A DNA stretch of 64,000 nucleotides, taken from the NCBI GenBank assembly GCA_009691915.1, contig SIAD01000004.1, forward strand, positions 1 to 64,000, in the 5' to 3' direction. Both the position numbers and the translations under genes were made by a program. The notes beneath the pieces were generated by a model, which worked only from the letters and a program-made list of their open reading frames with translations, was not told where the DNA came from and made no database searches. Shown here piece by piece: positions 17,491-27,947 of the stretch; within the stretch, counting starts at the first letter, position 1, and each line of letters opens with the position of its first letter. The stretch is from Phycisphaerales bacterium (GTDB lineage: Bacteria; Planctomycetota; Phycisphaerae; Phycisphaerales; SM1A02).

Positions 17491-18197
17491 AGAGTGCTCT
17501 CGCTGTCCTTGCGCTTCTGGGAGCACTCTCTCAGGCGTGCGACGAGGGGAGGACGGTCTATGTGAAGCGCGGGGCGGGGATGCTCGGGCTGGAAGGCAAT
17601 GTCGGCGATGAGTACACGCTTCCCGACGGCACACGCGTCGTCATAGTCGACGAGGTGCCGAGCCGGGCCGTCACACCTGGGGATGGCGCGGCTGTCAAGT
17701 TCGTGGAGCCCGAGTCACCCCCCCCCGCGTGGACGGGTGGACCGATGAGCCTATCCGCGGTGCATGTGGCGTACCCCGGAGCGCCCAAGGATCCGCCGCC
17801 CAAGGACTTCGAGCCGCGCAAGGAACTCGGCCACGGCAAGGTGCGTTTCAGCGCGATGATGCCCGAGCATGTCCTGTCGAACCTCATCGACTGCCTCCGT
17901 AAGCGCGAGTACCAGCCGTTCTACGAGCAGATGCTCTCCGACGAGGCGCGCGTGGCTTACGAGCGCGCCGGTGGTGCCGAGGTGTTTGCCACATGGGCAG
18001 AGGAACACCGCGAATCACTGCTGGCGTTTCTCAATCGGCTGGGAAATGCGTGGGCGGGGTCGGAAGTGATTCCGCAGACCCTGACGCCCAAGACCCTGCG
18101 ATTCTCCCTCGACAAGCGGGAGATTCAGGGGATCCGGTTCACCTCCGTCGACATCTCGATGGAGCACGGCGGCTGCCGCTTAGCCATGGTCAAGTGA
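17487..18197 (+). CDS. Uncharacterised lipoprotein
   Basis: The 236-residue protein starts at GTG overlapping the nadB stop. It opens with a signal peptide and a lipobox (LGALSQAC), so Cys18 is the likely lipidated residue. A proline-rich stretch (ESPPPAWTGGP, near 75) precedes a C-terminal domain (about 110-236) beginning KVRFSAMMPEHVLSNLIDCLRKREYQPFYEQML. I recognise no family. Coupling to nadB is positional only. Confidence 0.75.
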   Translation: MKSALAVLALLGALSQACDEGRTVYVKRGAGMLGLEGNVGDEYTLPDGTRVVIVDEVPSRAVTPGDGAAVKFVEPESPPPAWTGGPMSLSAVHVAYPGAPKDPPPKDFEPRKELGHGKVRFSAMMPEHVLSNLIDCLRKREYQPFYEQMLSDEARVAYERAGGAEVFATWAEEHRESLLAFLNRLGNAWAGSEVIPQTLTPKTLRFSLDKREIQGIRFTSVDISMEHGGCRLAMVK

Positions 18198-18200
18198 ACC

Positions 18201-19739
18201 TCACTCGAACCGGCCGCGGTCGATGAGGTCTAGGTCGTAAAGGTCCCGCAGGTCGCGGGGTGCGAGGGTCTCAATCTCCGCCAGGCGCCGTAAGACACGC
18301 TTTGGCTTCTCACAGGCGATGCGCGCGAGCATTCGGAACTTGGACTCAAGGATTCCCGTAATGTCTGCCGTGGTGTTGCGCGCATGACCGGTCGGGTACA
18401 TGACGAGACCGCTATCGAATGTCCGGCCACCGCGCAGTTCGACGACGACAGAGGTCGGAATACCGTCGGGGTAGCGGCGGTCGTACTCCGCGCCGCCGTG
18501 TTCGAACTGCACCTTGGCCATGAGTTCGCGCGTCCGTGCGTCATCGATCGCCTCGGCCGAGTAGTCGTGAGGAGCCAGCATGATCGCCATCCACCACTGG
18601 TCGCTGGTCGTGGGGGATGACTCCGCTCCCGACGCCTCACGCGTTTCGATCGCCTTGCGCAGGAGGGTCGAGACGATATAGAGCATCGAGTGGTCAGCCG
18701 ATTGCCGAGTGCGTGGGTCGCGCTTGGCCGGGTCGCCGATGATCGAAAACGCCGGTTCGTAGGCGGTGATGCGGATCCGCTGGATATCCGACGCTTCCGC
18801 GATGATTTCCGGATTCGCGACGATGAGATCGATCAACCCCTGCAGAGCACCGGCGGACTGATGTTCGTAGAGGCCGAGCTTGAAGTGCATCCCCATCACC
18901 GCAAAGTCATCCCCCGCTGAACTCAGCACCAGGTCGAACGGGCTGTCTCCCTTCGTCTGTTCGAACTGTCGAAACATGCTCTCGGGGTTTCTGAAGATGT
19001 CGCGCGGCCCGAGGAAACCTCGCATCGAGCGTTCCATCGACAGCACCGCGACCTCGGCGCTGATGGCTGCGGACGCTCCCTTGCTGTCGGAAAGTTGCTT
19101 GCCCGCACGGATCGCGCGCCATGGGATGTAGTGGGCGACGACCATCCCGATAGCCGACTCGATCTCTTCCGCGGTGGCGCCGAGCATCGCGCCGTATGTT
19201 GCCGCGCTGGCGATTGCCCCGTGCACCACATGATCGATCTTGTATGTCTTGAGGCTGAAGACCTCCGCCAGACGTCCGCGGATCTCGTCGAGCAGGATCA
19301 TTCCCCGCAGGGCCGTTCCCCCGTCTAGCTCCGCCAGTTGCGCGGCAGCGACGGCCACGGAGTAGAAGTCATTGTGGCCGAATTCCCCCGCGGTGTGACC
19401 GAGTGCGGGGTTGTAGCCGAAGTTTGTGCCGTTCGAGTCCCACTCACGAACGGCGGCGCAGTTGGCGACGATCGCCTTCTCCGGGGCGACCATACGCCGC
19501 GATCCGAACACTGTCGCGCCGCGCTTGCGGCGGTAGCCGAGTGCCTCATCCCGCAGGATGCGCGGCGCGTTCGTCCCCAGCGCCAGGGCCGAGATGCCGC
19601 ACAGCACCGCATCAGCGTGGAAGAGCGTGGTTCGTTTGCGCACCGCCTCTGACGGCTCCGCCGAATGCATGAAGTCGACGGCGAACTGCCCAATGCCGAG
19701 GGCCTGATTGGTGCTGCGCGGAAGAGTGGTTGCGCTCAT
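18201..19739 (-). CDS. prpD: MmgE/PrpD-family protein (2-methylcitrate dehydratase-like)
   Basis: The 512-residue protein belongs to the MmgE/PrpD family; PrpD dehydrates 2-methylcitrate in propionate breakdown. Supporting segments are VREWDSNGTNFGYN (a family-like active region), AGEFGHNDFYSVAVAAAQL, KTYKIDHVVHGAIASAATYGAML, the FKLGLYEHQSAGALQGLIDL region and the late QSADHSMLYIVSTLLRKAI. No prpB or prpC lies beside it. The leftward B12-MeaB fusion gene is 50 bp upstream, which fits a propionyl/methylmalonyl theme. Substrate is inferred from family only; related members act on other hydroxy acids. Confidence 0.85.
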   Translation of the reverse strand: MSATTLPRSTNQALGIGQFAVDFMHSAEPSEAVRKRTTLFHADAVLCGISALALGTNAPRILRDEALGYRRKRGATVFGSRRMVAPEKAIVANCAAVREWDSNGTNFGYNPALGHTAGEFGHNDFYSVAVAAAQLAELDGGTALRGMILLDEIRGRLAEVFSLKTYKIDHVVHGAIASAATYGAMLGATAEEIESAIGMVVAHYIPWRAIRAGKQLSDSKGASAAISAEVAVLSMERSMRGFLGPRDIFRNPESMFRQFEQTKGDSPFDLVLSSAGDDFAVMGMHFKLGLYEHQSAGALQGLIDLIVANPEIIAEASDIQRIRITAYEPAFSIIGDPAKRDPRTRQSADHSMLYIVSTLLRKAIETREASGAESSPTTSDQWWMAIMLAPHDYSAEAIDDARTRELMAKVQFEHGGAEYDRRYPDGIPTSVVVELRGGRTFDSGLVMYPTGHARNTTADITGILESKFRMLARIACEKPKRVLRRLAEIETLAPRDLRDLYDLDLIDRGRFE

Positions 19740-19789
19740 GGGTGCTCTTGAGGATGGTCTTCCTCGAGAATGGCGGGACAGTCTAGTCG

Positions 19790-20917
19790 TCAGGGCCGCT
19801 CGACGAGCGCTTCGTAGAGTTCGATGATCCCCTTGCCCTGCGTGGCGATCGTCTCAAAGATCTCGCGACCCGAGGCGACATCGAGGAGCTCCCTCATGAG
19901 TTGCGCCTCCCCCGCGTAGTCGGCCTTGTTGGCGACGAAGAGGTCGGCGATCTCGAGAATGCCCGCCTTGTCCATCTGCACGCCGTCGCCCATGCCCGGA
20001 ACCGTGACGACGGCCGTGCGGTCAACATGAGTGCGGATGGCCACATCGTTCTGCCCGGCGCCAACCGTCTCGATGAGAAGCGTCTCGAATCCAGCCGCTC
20101 CCACAAGACCGATGAGCGTGTCGAGATGCCGGTAGTCCTCGCCGACGATAGCGAGGCTGCGATAGAACACGCCTTCGTCGACCGCGTTGAAGTCGACCCT
20201 GAGACGGTCGCCCAGCAGCGCCCCACCCGTGATCGGGCTCATCGGATCAAAGGCGATCACCGCCATGCGCCTACCTCGGCGGACTCCCTCGGAGGCCATC
20301 GCCGCGACGAGTGTGCTCTTGCCTGCGCCGGGGGCCCCGGTGATGCCGATGACTCGTCGCGGTCGAGCAAGCGGCGCACTCGCGGGAACTTGACCGGCGC
20401 TTGCCAGCGACAAGAGCCTGGCGAGCCTCGCCGATGGTGGCGCACTCGCGGGGAGCTCGGTTCTCTCGCGGACGCATTCGCGGACGCTCTCGACGATCTG
20501 ATCCATTCCCGTGCCCGTGTGGTAGACGCGTGCGACCCCTTGCGCGATCAGCGTCGCGACATCTTCCTGGGGGATAATGCCTCCGACATTCACGCGGATG
20601 TCGCCCCGCCCAAGCCCGCGCAGTTCATCGAGCAGCCTGGGAACGAGCACTAGGTGTGAGTTGCTCATCATCGACGCCGCAACACAGTCGACATCCTCGT
20701 CCCGTGCCCCGATCGCCAGTCCTCGCGGGGTCTGCCAGAGTCCGGAATAAATCACATGGATACCGCTGTCGCGCATGATGCGCGCGATGAGTTTGACGCC
20801 ACGATCATGACCGTCGAGCCCAATCTTGCCCAGGAGGACGCGCGGGCGATGGGGGAGATCCCCGCATCGATCTCGCTTTTCGATTGAAGTAGTCGGATCC
20901 GCGAGGCTCCTAGCCAT
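19790..20917 (-). CDS. Fusion of cobalamin-binding domain and MeaB-type GTPase
   Basis: The 375-residue protein joins two modules. Residues about 24-150 form a B12-binding domain like the methylmalonyl-CoA mutase C-terminus: DGHDRG (35-40, axial H37), SNSHL (85-89) and VGG (111-113). Residues about 185-375 are a MeaB/ArgK G3E GTPase with Walker A GAPGAGKST (194-202), ETVGAGQND and NKAD. MeaB-type GTPases gate cofactor loading and protection of B12 mutases. IcmF isobutyryl-CoA mutases fuse the same two modules but add a mutase barrel, missing here. The ATG overlaps the stop of the upstream membrane-protein gene. A separate mutase subunit elsewhere is predicted. Confidence 0.9.
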   Translation of the reverse strand: MARSLADPTTSIEKRDRCGDLPHRPRVLLGKIGLDGHDRGVKLIARIMRDSGIHVIYSGLWQTPRGLAIGARDEDVDCVAASMMSNSHLVLVPRLLDELRGLGRGDIRVNVGGIIPQEDVATLIAQGVARVYHTGTGMDQIVESVRECVRERTELPASAPPSARLARLLSLASAGQVPASAPLARPRRVIGITGAPGAGKSTLVAAMASEGVRRGRRMAVIAFDPMSPITGGALLGDRLRVDFNAVDEGVFYRSLAIVGEDYRHLDTLIGLVGAAGFETLLIETVGAGQNDVAIRTHVDRTAVVTVPGMGDGVQMDKAGILEIADLFVANKADYAGEAQLMRELLDVASGREIFETIATQGKGIIELYEALVERP

Positions 20918-21624
20918 TACGCCGAACTCCCATCGGAACCGCGGGTTGCCTCCGCCCCCGTCGCAGAGCTCTGCGCTGGCGTCCCGTCTTCGTCGGGCAC
21001 TTCGACCTTCGTGGCATCCTCCTTCCACAGGTCGGGGTGGTAGCGGTGGGCGATGCGGCCAACGATGTATTGCGTGTCTTTGAGGAGGTAGTCATCGAGT
21101 ACCAGCCTCTGTCCGCCTCGTCCCTGGACGGTGGCGATTGACTTGCTCATCCAGCGCGACATGTCGATCCCCTGAATGTCAATCGCGTCGAGAGTCTGGC
21201 CGTCAACGAAGAGGTCGCCGCGATCGGTGAGTTCTGTGCGTCGGCGCTTGAGCTTCGCCAACGACCACGCGAAGTAGGGCGTTCCGAGGATCCCGCACCC
21301 CACGACATACACCCACAACTGCAGCGGGCGGTCGTAGACAGGCACCGGCTCTGGTGCGCCTTCGGCATACCGTTGAAACTCTGCCGTGCGTCTTTCGTAT
21401 GAAGCGATCTCAGTTGGGGTCAGCGGCGTCGATCCGTTCTGCGCCTTCAGTTCGAGCGCCTCCTTGGCATCCTTGATCTCGTTGAACTGCGCGAACTCCG
21501 CTTCCTCCCTTGGGATTCGTACCCAGTAGTCATAGGCGCCCCACAGGCCGAATCCAGCGCAGAGGACGATGTACCCGATGAACCAGGCGATGCGACTTGG
21601 GCGAGCGCTTGCCACCAATGCCAT
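20917..21624 (-). CDS. Two-helix membrane protein of unknown function
   Basis: The 235-residue protein has two predicted membrane helices (about 10-30, IAWFIGYIVLCAGFGLW, and about 103-120, LWVYVVGCGILGTPYFAW). The 70-residue loop between them is helical and charged, with EEAEFAQFNEIKDAKEALEL. A soluble tail from about 125 ends in an acidic, Ser/Ala-rich stretch. I recognise no family. The ATG at 21624 is preferred over longer starts, which overlap the divergent hydrolase gene. Its TAA shares a base with the ATG of the B12-MeaB gene, implying coupled translation. Confidence 0.7.
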   Translation of the reverse strand: MALVASARPSRIAWFIGYIVLCAGFGLWGAYDYWVRIPREEAEFAQFNEIKDAKEALELKAQNGSTPLTPTEIASYERRTAEFQRYAEGAPEPVPVYDRPLQLWVYVVGCGILGTPYFAWSLAKLKRRRTELTDRGDLFVDGQTLDAIDIQGIDMSRWMSKSIATVQGRGGQRLVLDDYLLKDTQYIVGRIAHRYHPDLWKEDATKVEVPDEDGTPAQSSATGAEATRGSDGSSA

Positions 21625-21681
21625 CACCCAATGGTAACGAGATCCGCTTGCGGATGGCGTCATTGGGGATACCTTGGGGTG

Positions 21682-23853
21682 ATGCCCCACCGGAAAGTGC
21701 ATGTTGCTGTCCCCGTTGCCTCGGTGCTCCTAGGCGTTGTTTCCGCTGCTGCGGCGGACTGCACAGCCGATCTCAATGGCGATTCGGTCGTCGATGCCCT
21801 CGACCTTGGCGCGCTTCTTGCCAATTGGGGGAATTCCGGGACCGGCGACTTCGACAGCGATGGTGTTGTCGCGGGCAATGATGTCACGATTCTCCTCGCC
21901 AGTTGGCTGGAGATCTGCCAGAGCGAGCCCGTCTCGACGAGGCTCGCCTGCGTGCCTCTTGCCGCAGCGCCGTACGCCTCATTTGTCCGCACATTCATCG
22001 CGGGTACCGCGTTGACGGTTGCCGTCGATCCGGCACTCACGGCGGTGGCAGCAGGTGCTTCGGCGGATCTGTTTGTCATCGCCGCACGAACGCAGGCCGA
22101 GTGGGCGGCAACCCCGGCGCTCACCGATGCCAGAGGGGCGTCGCAGGCGATCACCTTCGCTGCAGGCGGAGTCGACGCCAATCGCTTCACCGTTTCGTCA
22201 ACGGGTTCACTCTCCGCCGACGGCGGCCTCTGGGTCGGTCGGGGCTACGACCTCGTGATCGACATCGACCGCAACGGTGTGCTCTCTGCAGGTGATCTCA
22301 TCGACGGCGCTGGCAACGAGAGTGCCGTGTGGTGGTGCCGCGATCCGGGTGCGACCGGACCCCTGGCGGTGACGACGCTGTCGAGTTACACGGCGACGGG
22401 CGCAACGGCAGGCTTCACGCTCTCCCGACTCTGGTACCCGACTTTGATCGCGTCGCTTGGTCAGCGGCCGCTGGTCGTCATCAGTCACGGCAATGGGCAT
22501 CTGTACTCCTGGTACGACTATCTCGGAAGCCATCTCGCCAGCTGGGGGTTCATCGTCATCAGCCACCAGAACAACACGGTGCCGGGAATCGAGACCGCGT
22601 CGACGACGACCCTGCAGCACACCAGCGCGATCATCGCCCAGCAGACCTCTGTGGCAGGTGGCGCGATCAACGGAAAGCTCGACGCTACTCGGATCGGATG
22701 GATTGGTCACAGCCGCGGTGGTGAGGGAATCGCCCGCGCACTTGATCGGATCTACGACGCGACCTACACACCCACTGGCTATTCACTGGCCAATCTCAAG
22801 TTCCTCTGCTCGATCTCACCGACGGACTTCCTCGGTCCCTCAAGTGCCCATCCGCACGCGGCCAACCACATGCTGCTGTGGGGTGCCGCCGACGGCGATG
22901 TCAGCGGGACTCCATCCAACACCGTGACCTGGAGCTTCGATCTTGCGGAGAGATCGATCGGCTATCACAATTCGGTGTATGTCCACGGGGCCGATCACAA
23001 CGACTTCAACTGCTGCGGAACCAACGACTTCGTCGGGCCGGCCGGGACGGCCATCGAAAACGCGGGGGCCCAGGCGGTCGCCAAGGCGTTCATCCTGGCG
23101 GGGCTCAAGTACCACCTTGAATCGGAGCAGGCGATGGAGGAGTTCCTCTGGCGCCCGAGCGCGACGCTGCGCCCGACGGTGGTGGCCGCGACAACCACGC
23201 TCGTCAAGGAGCTCTTCGAGCCAGCGGCCAATGGGAGCGTGGTGATCGACAACTACCAGACCCAGACCGCGACGACGACCTCATCCAGCGGCGGTGCGGT
23301 GACTTCAACGGTCGCGAGTATCTCGGAGGCACTCGCGCGTGACACGGACGGGGTGTACACCTGGAGTACCGGCAACGCTCACAATGGTTCCGTCCGCGCC
23401 CAATCGACGGACACCCAGCGAATGGTCGCCTTTGACTGGAATGCGGCGCAGTCGATGCAGTGGGCCGTCCCCGCCGCGCTGAGCGATGTCTCGTCGAAGG
23501 ATTTCGTGGAAGTTCGCGTCGGACAGGGGACCCGTCATCCCAATACGGTGACACTCAATGGGGGTGCGACCTTCTCGATCGTCCTTCGCGACACGGCTGG
23601 CACCGAGGCGCGCGTCTCGTGCTTGGCGCAGGGGGAGGCGATCAAGCGTCCCTACCAGCGAACCGGAAGCGGCACGGGAACAGGATGGCAGAACGAGTTG
23701 CGTACCGTTCGCCTCAGACTTCGAGATTTCCAGGCTGGTGGTACGGGTATCAATCTTGCCAGTCTGGCGGCCGTGCGACTTGAAGTCGGTGGGACATCCG
23801 GCAGCGCCACCGGCCGCTTCGTCCTCGACGACCTCCAATTCACCAAGGAATGA
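21682..23853 (+). CDS. Secreted alpha/beta hydrolase with N-terminal dockerin-like domain
   Basis: The 723-residue exported protein has a signal peptide (about 1-26), then a dockerin-type pair of calcium loops (DLNGDSVVDALD near 30 and DFDSDGVVAGND near 57) ending LLASWL. The catalytic part follows: an oxyanion region VVISHGNGHLYSW, then the nucleophile elbow GHSRGGEG with Ser near 342, then VHGADHND carrying a candidate His. The C-terminal 200 residues are beta-rich (VRLRLRDFQAGG, GRFVLDDLQF), like a carbohydrate- or surface-binding module. The start removes 17 residues of unlikely sequence. Substrate is unknown. The next gene overlaps it by 4 bp. Confidence 0.85.
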   Translation: MPHRKVHVAVPVASVLLGVVSAAAADCTADLNGDSVVDALDLGALLANWGNSGTGDFDSDGVVAGNDVTILLASWLEICQSEPVSTRLACVPLAAAPYASFVRTFIAGTALTVAVDPALTAVAAGASADLFVIAARTQAEWAATPALTDARGASQAITFAAGGVDANRFTVSSTGSLSADGGLWVGRGYDLVIDIDRNGVLSAGDLIDGAGNESAVWWCRDPGATGPLAVTTLSSYTATGATAGFTLSRLWYPTLIASLGQRPLVVISHGNGHLYSWYDYLGSHLASWGFIVISHQNNTVPGIETASTTTLQHTSAIIAQQTSVAGGAINGKLDATRIGWIGHSRGGEGIARALDRIYDATYTPTGYSLANLKFLCSISPTDFLGPSSAHPHAANHMLLWGAADGDVSGTPSNTVTWSFDLAERSIGYHNSVYVHGADHNDFNCCGTNDFVGPAGTAIENAGAQAVAKAFILAGLKYHLESEQAMEEFLWRPSATLRPTVVAATTTLVKELFEPAANGSVVIDNYQTQTATTTSSSGGAVTSTVASISEALARDTDGVYTWSTGNAHNGSVRAQSTDTQRMVAFDWNAAQSMQWAVPAALSDVSSKDFVEVRVGQGTRHPNTVTLNGGATFSIVLRDTAGTEARVSCLAQGEAIKRPYQRTGSGTGTGWQNELRTVRLRLRDFQAGGTGINLASLAAVRLEVGGTSGSATGRFVLDDLQFTKE

Positions 23854-24524
23854 TCATGAGTCCACGCATTGCCGTTCTCGCGCTTGCCTGTGTCACGCTG
23901 ACTGTGCCGGGGTTTGCCGATGCCGCCGACGACACCAGTGTGTCCGCGCTTCCCGCTCTTCCGCCGACTCCATCGCGCGCGACCGTCCCGACGGTCGTCC
24001 TGCTGCAGCGGGTCGAGTTGAACACCCCATACGAGACCGACTTCCGTGTGGAGCGGTCGAAGGTGACTTCGGGGTGGCTGATGGTCATTACGGGCAGGGC
24101 TGACATTCTGGCTCCGCGCGCGCTCGCGCAGCCGCTGCTTCTCGCGGGCGGTGACGGCTGGACGGAGTCAGTCGAGTGGTTCAATCACGGAGAATCCAGC
24201 CTTCATCGCGTCTGTTTCATACCGCAGACTACGGAGGCATCCAAGGCTCCTCTGGCGGCTGCACACCTTCGCGTCTGGTTCGGCTCGCCGATGCTCCCCG
24301 AGCAGGTCGATGCAAAGACTCTGGTTCAGGAATCCGAGAAGGCGGATGCCGCCGGGATTGTCGCCGCGAACCCGGCCCAAGCGGCGCGTCCTCTCGCAGA
24401 GTTTGCCGATCGGACGGCGCTGATCGAGGCAGTCAATGCACTCGTGAAGCAATACTCCCCGAAGGAGACTCAGGCCGCCGGCGATGATCCCGCTGCGGCG
24501 CCCGCCTCGGGCGTGGTTCGGTAG
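23850..24524 (+). CDS. Uncharacterised exported protein
   Basis: The 224-residue protein begins with a signal peptide (MSPRIAVLALACVTLTVPGFADA if the ATG at 23856 is used). The middle is beta-rich (TVVLLQRVELNTPYETDF, SGWLMVITGRADILAP, SLHRVCFIP). The C-terminal 60 residues are helical and Ala-rich. No known motif. The first ATG overlaps the hydrolase stop (ATGA), so both may be made together and exported. The 3' end overlaps the convergent zinc-ribbon gene by 55 bp. Confidence 0.7.
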   Translation: MIMSPRIAVLALACVTLTVPGFADAADDTSVSALPALPPTPSRATVPTVVLLQRVELNTPYETDFRVERSKVTSGWLMVITGRADILAPRALAQPLLLAGGDGWTESVEWFNHGESSLHRVCFIPQTTEASKAPLAAAHLRVWFGSPMLPEQVDAKTLVQESEKADAAGIVAANPAQAARPLAEFADRTALIEAVNALVKQYSPKETQAAGDDPAAAPASGVVR

Positions 24525-24730
24525 AACCCAGCAGATCGTTCGGGGAGTAGCCCGCACTCAGGGCAGGGGTGTCCAATGGGAAGGCGGGAGAGGTCGTGGC
24601 GGCATCGCGCGCACTGGTTATCGTGGAATGCGACGAGTACCTGGAGTTGACAGGTCGGGCACGGATGCAGGCCAGTCTCGAAGTGAGACTTCTTGCCGCA
24701 GCGCGGGCAGACAATCTCTGCGCCACTCAC
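24470..24730 (-). CDS. Small zinc-ribbon protein with four CxxC knuckles
   Basis: The 86-residue protein holds four CxxC pairs in order: CPRC (8-11), CPTC (24-27), CARC (40-43) and CPEC (55-58). This pattern would bind two zinc ions. The C-terminal tail is Ala/Ser/Pro-rich. Such small ribbons often serve as nucleic-acid or protein adaptors; no specific function can be assigned. Cysteine spacing makes the frame convincing despite the overlap with the convergent gene. The frameshifted membrane gene ends 3 bp upstream. Confidence 0.75.
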   Translation of the reverse strand: MSGAEIVCPRCGKKSHFETGLHPCPTCQLQVLVAFHDNQCARCRHDLSRLPIGHPCPECGLLPERSAGFYRTTPEAGAAAGSSPAA

Positions 24731-24733
24731 GCT

Positions 24734-25083
24734 CTACTGACGCGCCTGCTGACTTCGTCCCATCCGGTAGAGGATCCCGATCGTGAGCGCGAGGCAGCCG
24801 TCGGCGATCAGGAGCGCGATGAGAACGCGGCGCTGTTCCCAGTCGTTGGGGGAACCGAAGGGTTTGTCGGCTATGACCCACGCACCGACCGCTCCGGTGA
24901 GAGCGGCTGTCGCAGCGAGGACTCGGGCGAGAGGCCGCCGGCCACGGCCAAGAGGGTGCTTGTTCCTATCAGTTGCTCGCCGAAGCTTGTGGCAACGGGG
25001 AGGATCACGAACAGGATTGCGCACGCACACGCCGCCACAAGGGCGCCGATCATCGTGCGGAACACCAGAGACTTCAGGCTCAT
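24734..25083 (-). pseudogene. Small membrane-protein gene broken by a frameshift
   Basis: The first frame begins MSLKSLVFRTMIGALVAACACAI with a clear membrane helix and reads to STLLAVAGG before becoming non-hydrophobic. A frame shifted by one base then gives LARVLAATAALTGAVGAWVI and RRVLIALLIADGCLALTIGILY, two more helices, ending at 24734. Joined near 24930-24955, the two frames make one three- or four-helix protein of about 115 residues. The shift lies in a GC-rich run (CCGGCGGCC on the minus strand), so an assembly error is as likely as a true mutation. The alternative is two small overlapping membrane peptides. Confidence 0.6.
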
Positions 25084-25123
25084 CTGCGCATCGTAGAACG
25101 AGAACTAGAGCGAGAGGACAGAC

Positions 25124-25140
25124 TGAGCGGATCGCTCCGC

Positions 25141-25143
<3 letters not shown>
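25124..25143 (-). terminator. Hairpin overlapping the clpC stop codon
   Basis: TGAGCGGA (25124-25131) and TCCGCTCA (25136-25143) form a perfect 8-bp stem with a 4-base loop; the second arm includes the clpC stop. No T-run follows, so termination would need Rho or the stem may only protect the mRNA end. Confidence 0.35.
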
Positions 25144-27684
<2,541 letters not shown>

Positions 27685-27947
27685 CGACGAGAACCTCCTT
27701 TTGTGGAACGGTGAATCCTACGGAGCCGGCAGACCTGCCGCTCCAACCCTGAGCATCATGCGTGCCACATGGGAAGAATCGGATATGCCGGGGAGCGACT
27801 CAAGCGTTTGCGCAGAATTCGGCGATGAAACCGTTGCGCATCCGCATAGTCGCAGGATTGAAACTGGCAGCGGACGGACAATGATGGCTGATAATACTAG
27901 TTTGGAGCAAGTAAAATCGCTGATTTTTCTTTGGATCCGCTCGCCCG
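27685..27947. promoter_or_regulatory. Upstream region of clpC with hairpin and AT-rich patch
   Basis: This 263-bp gap contains no credible gene. Nearest clpC is a hairpin (GGAGC 27722-27726 and GGCAG 27728-27732 pairing with CTGCC 27735-27739 and GCTCC 27740-27744) that would lie in the 5' leader. A CRISPR-like single repeat is at 27833-27864. An AT-rich patch (about 27880-27935) includes TATTAT on the minus strand (27896-27891), a possible -10 box for clpC, without a good -35. No CIRCE element is visible. Confidence 0.45.
27833..27864 (+). repeat. Solitary CRISPR-like repeat
   Basis: This 32-bp segment starts GTTGCGCATCC and ends CGCAGGATTGAAAC, with ATCC/GGAT able to form a stem. It has the general form of type I/III CRISPR repeats, which typically end ATTGAAAC. 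It differs from the array repeat at 661-1200 apart from the ATTGARAC end. No second copy is found at a spacer distance on either side. It could be a decayed array, a lone repeat or coincidence. Confidence 0.45.
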
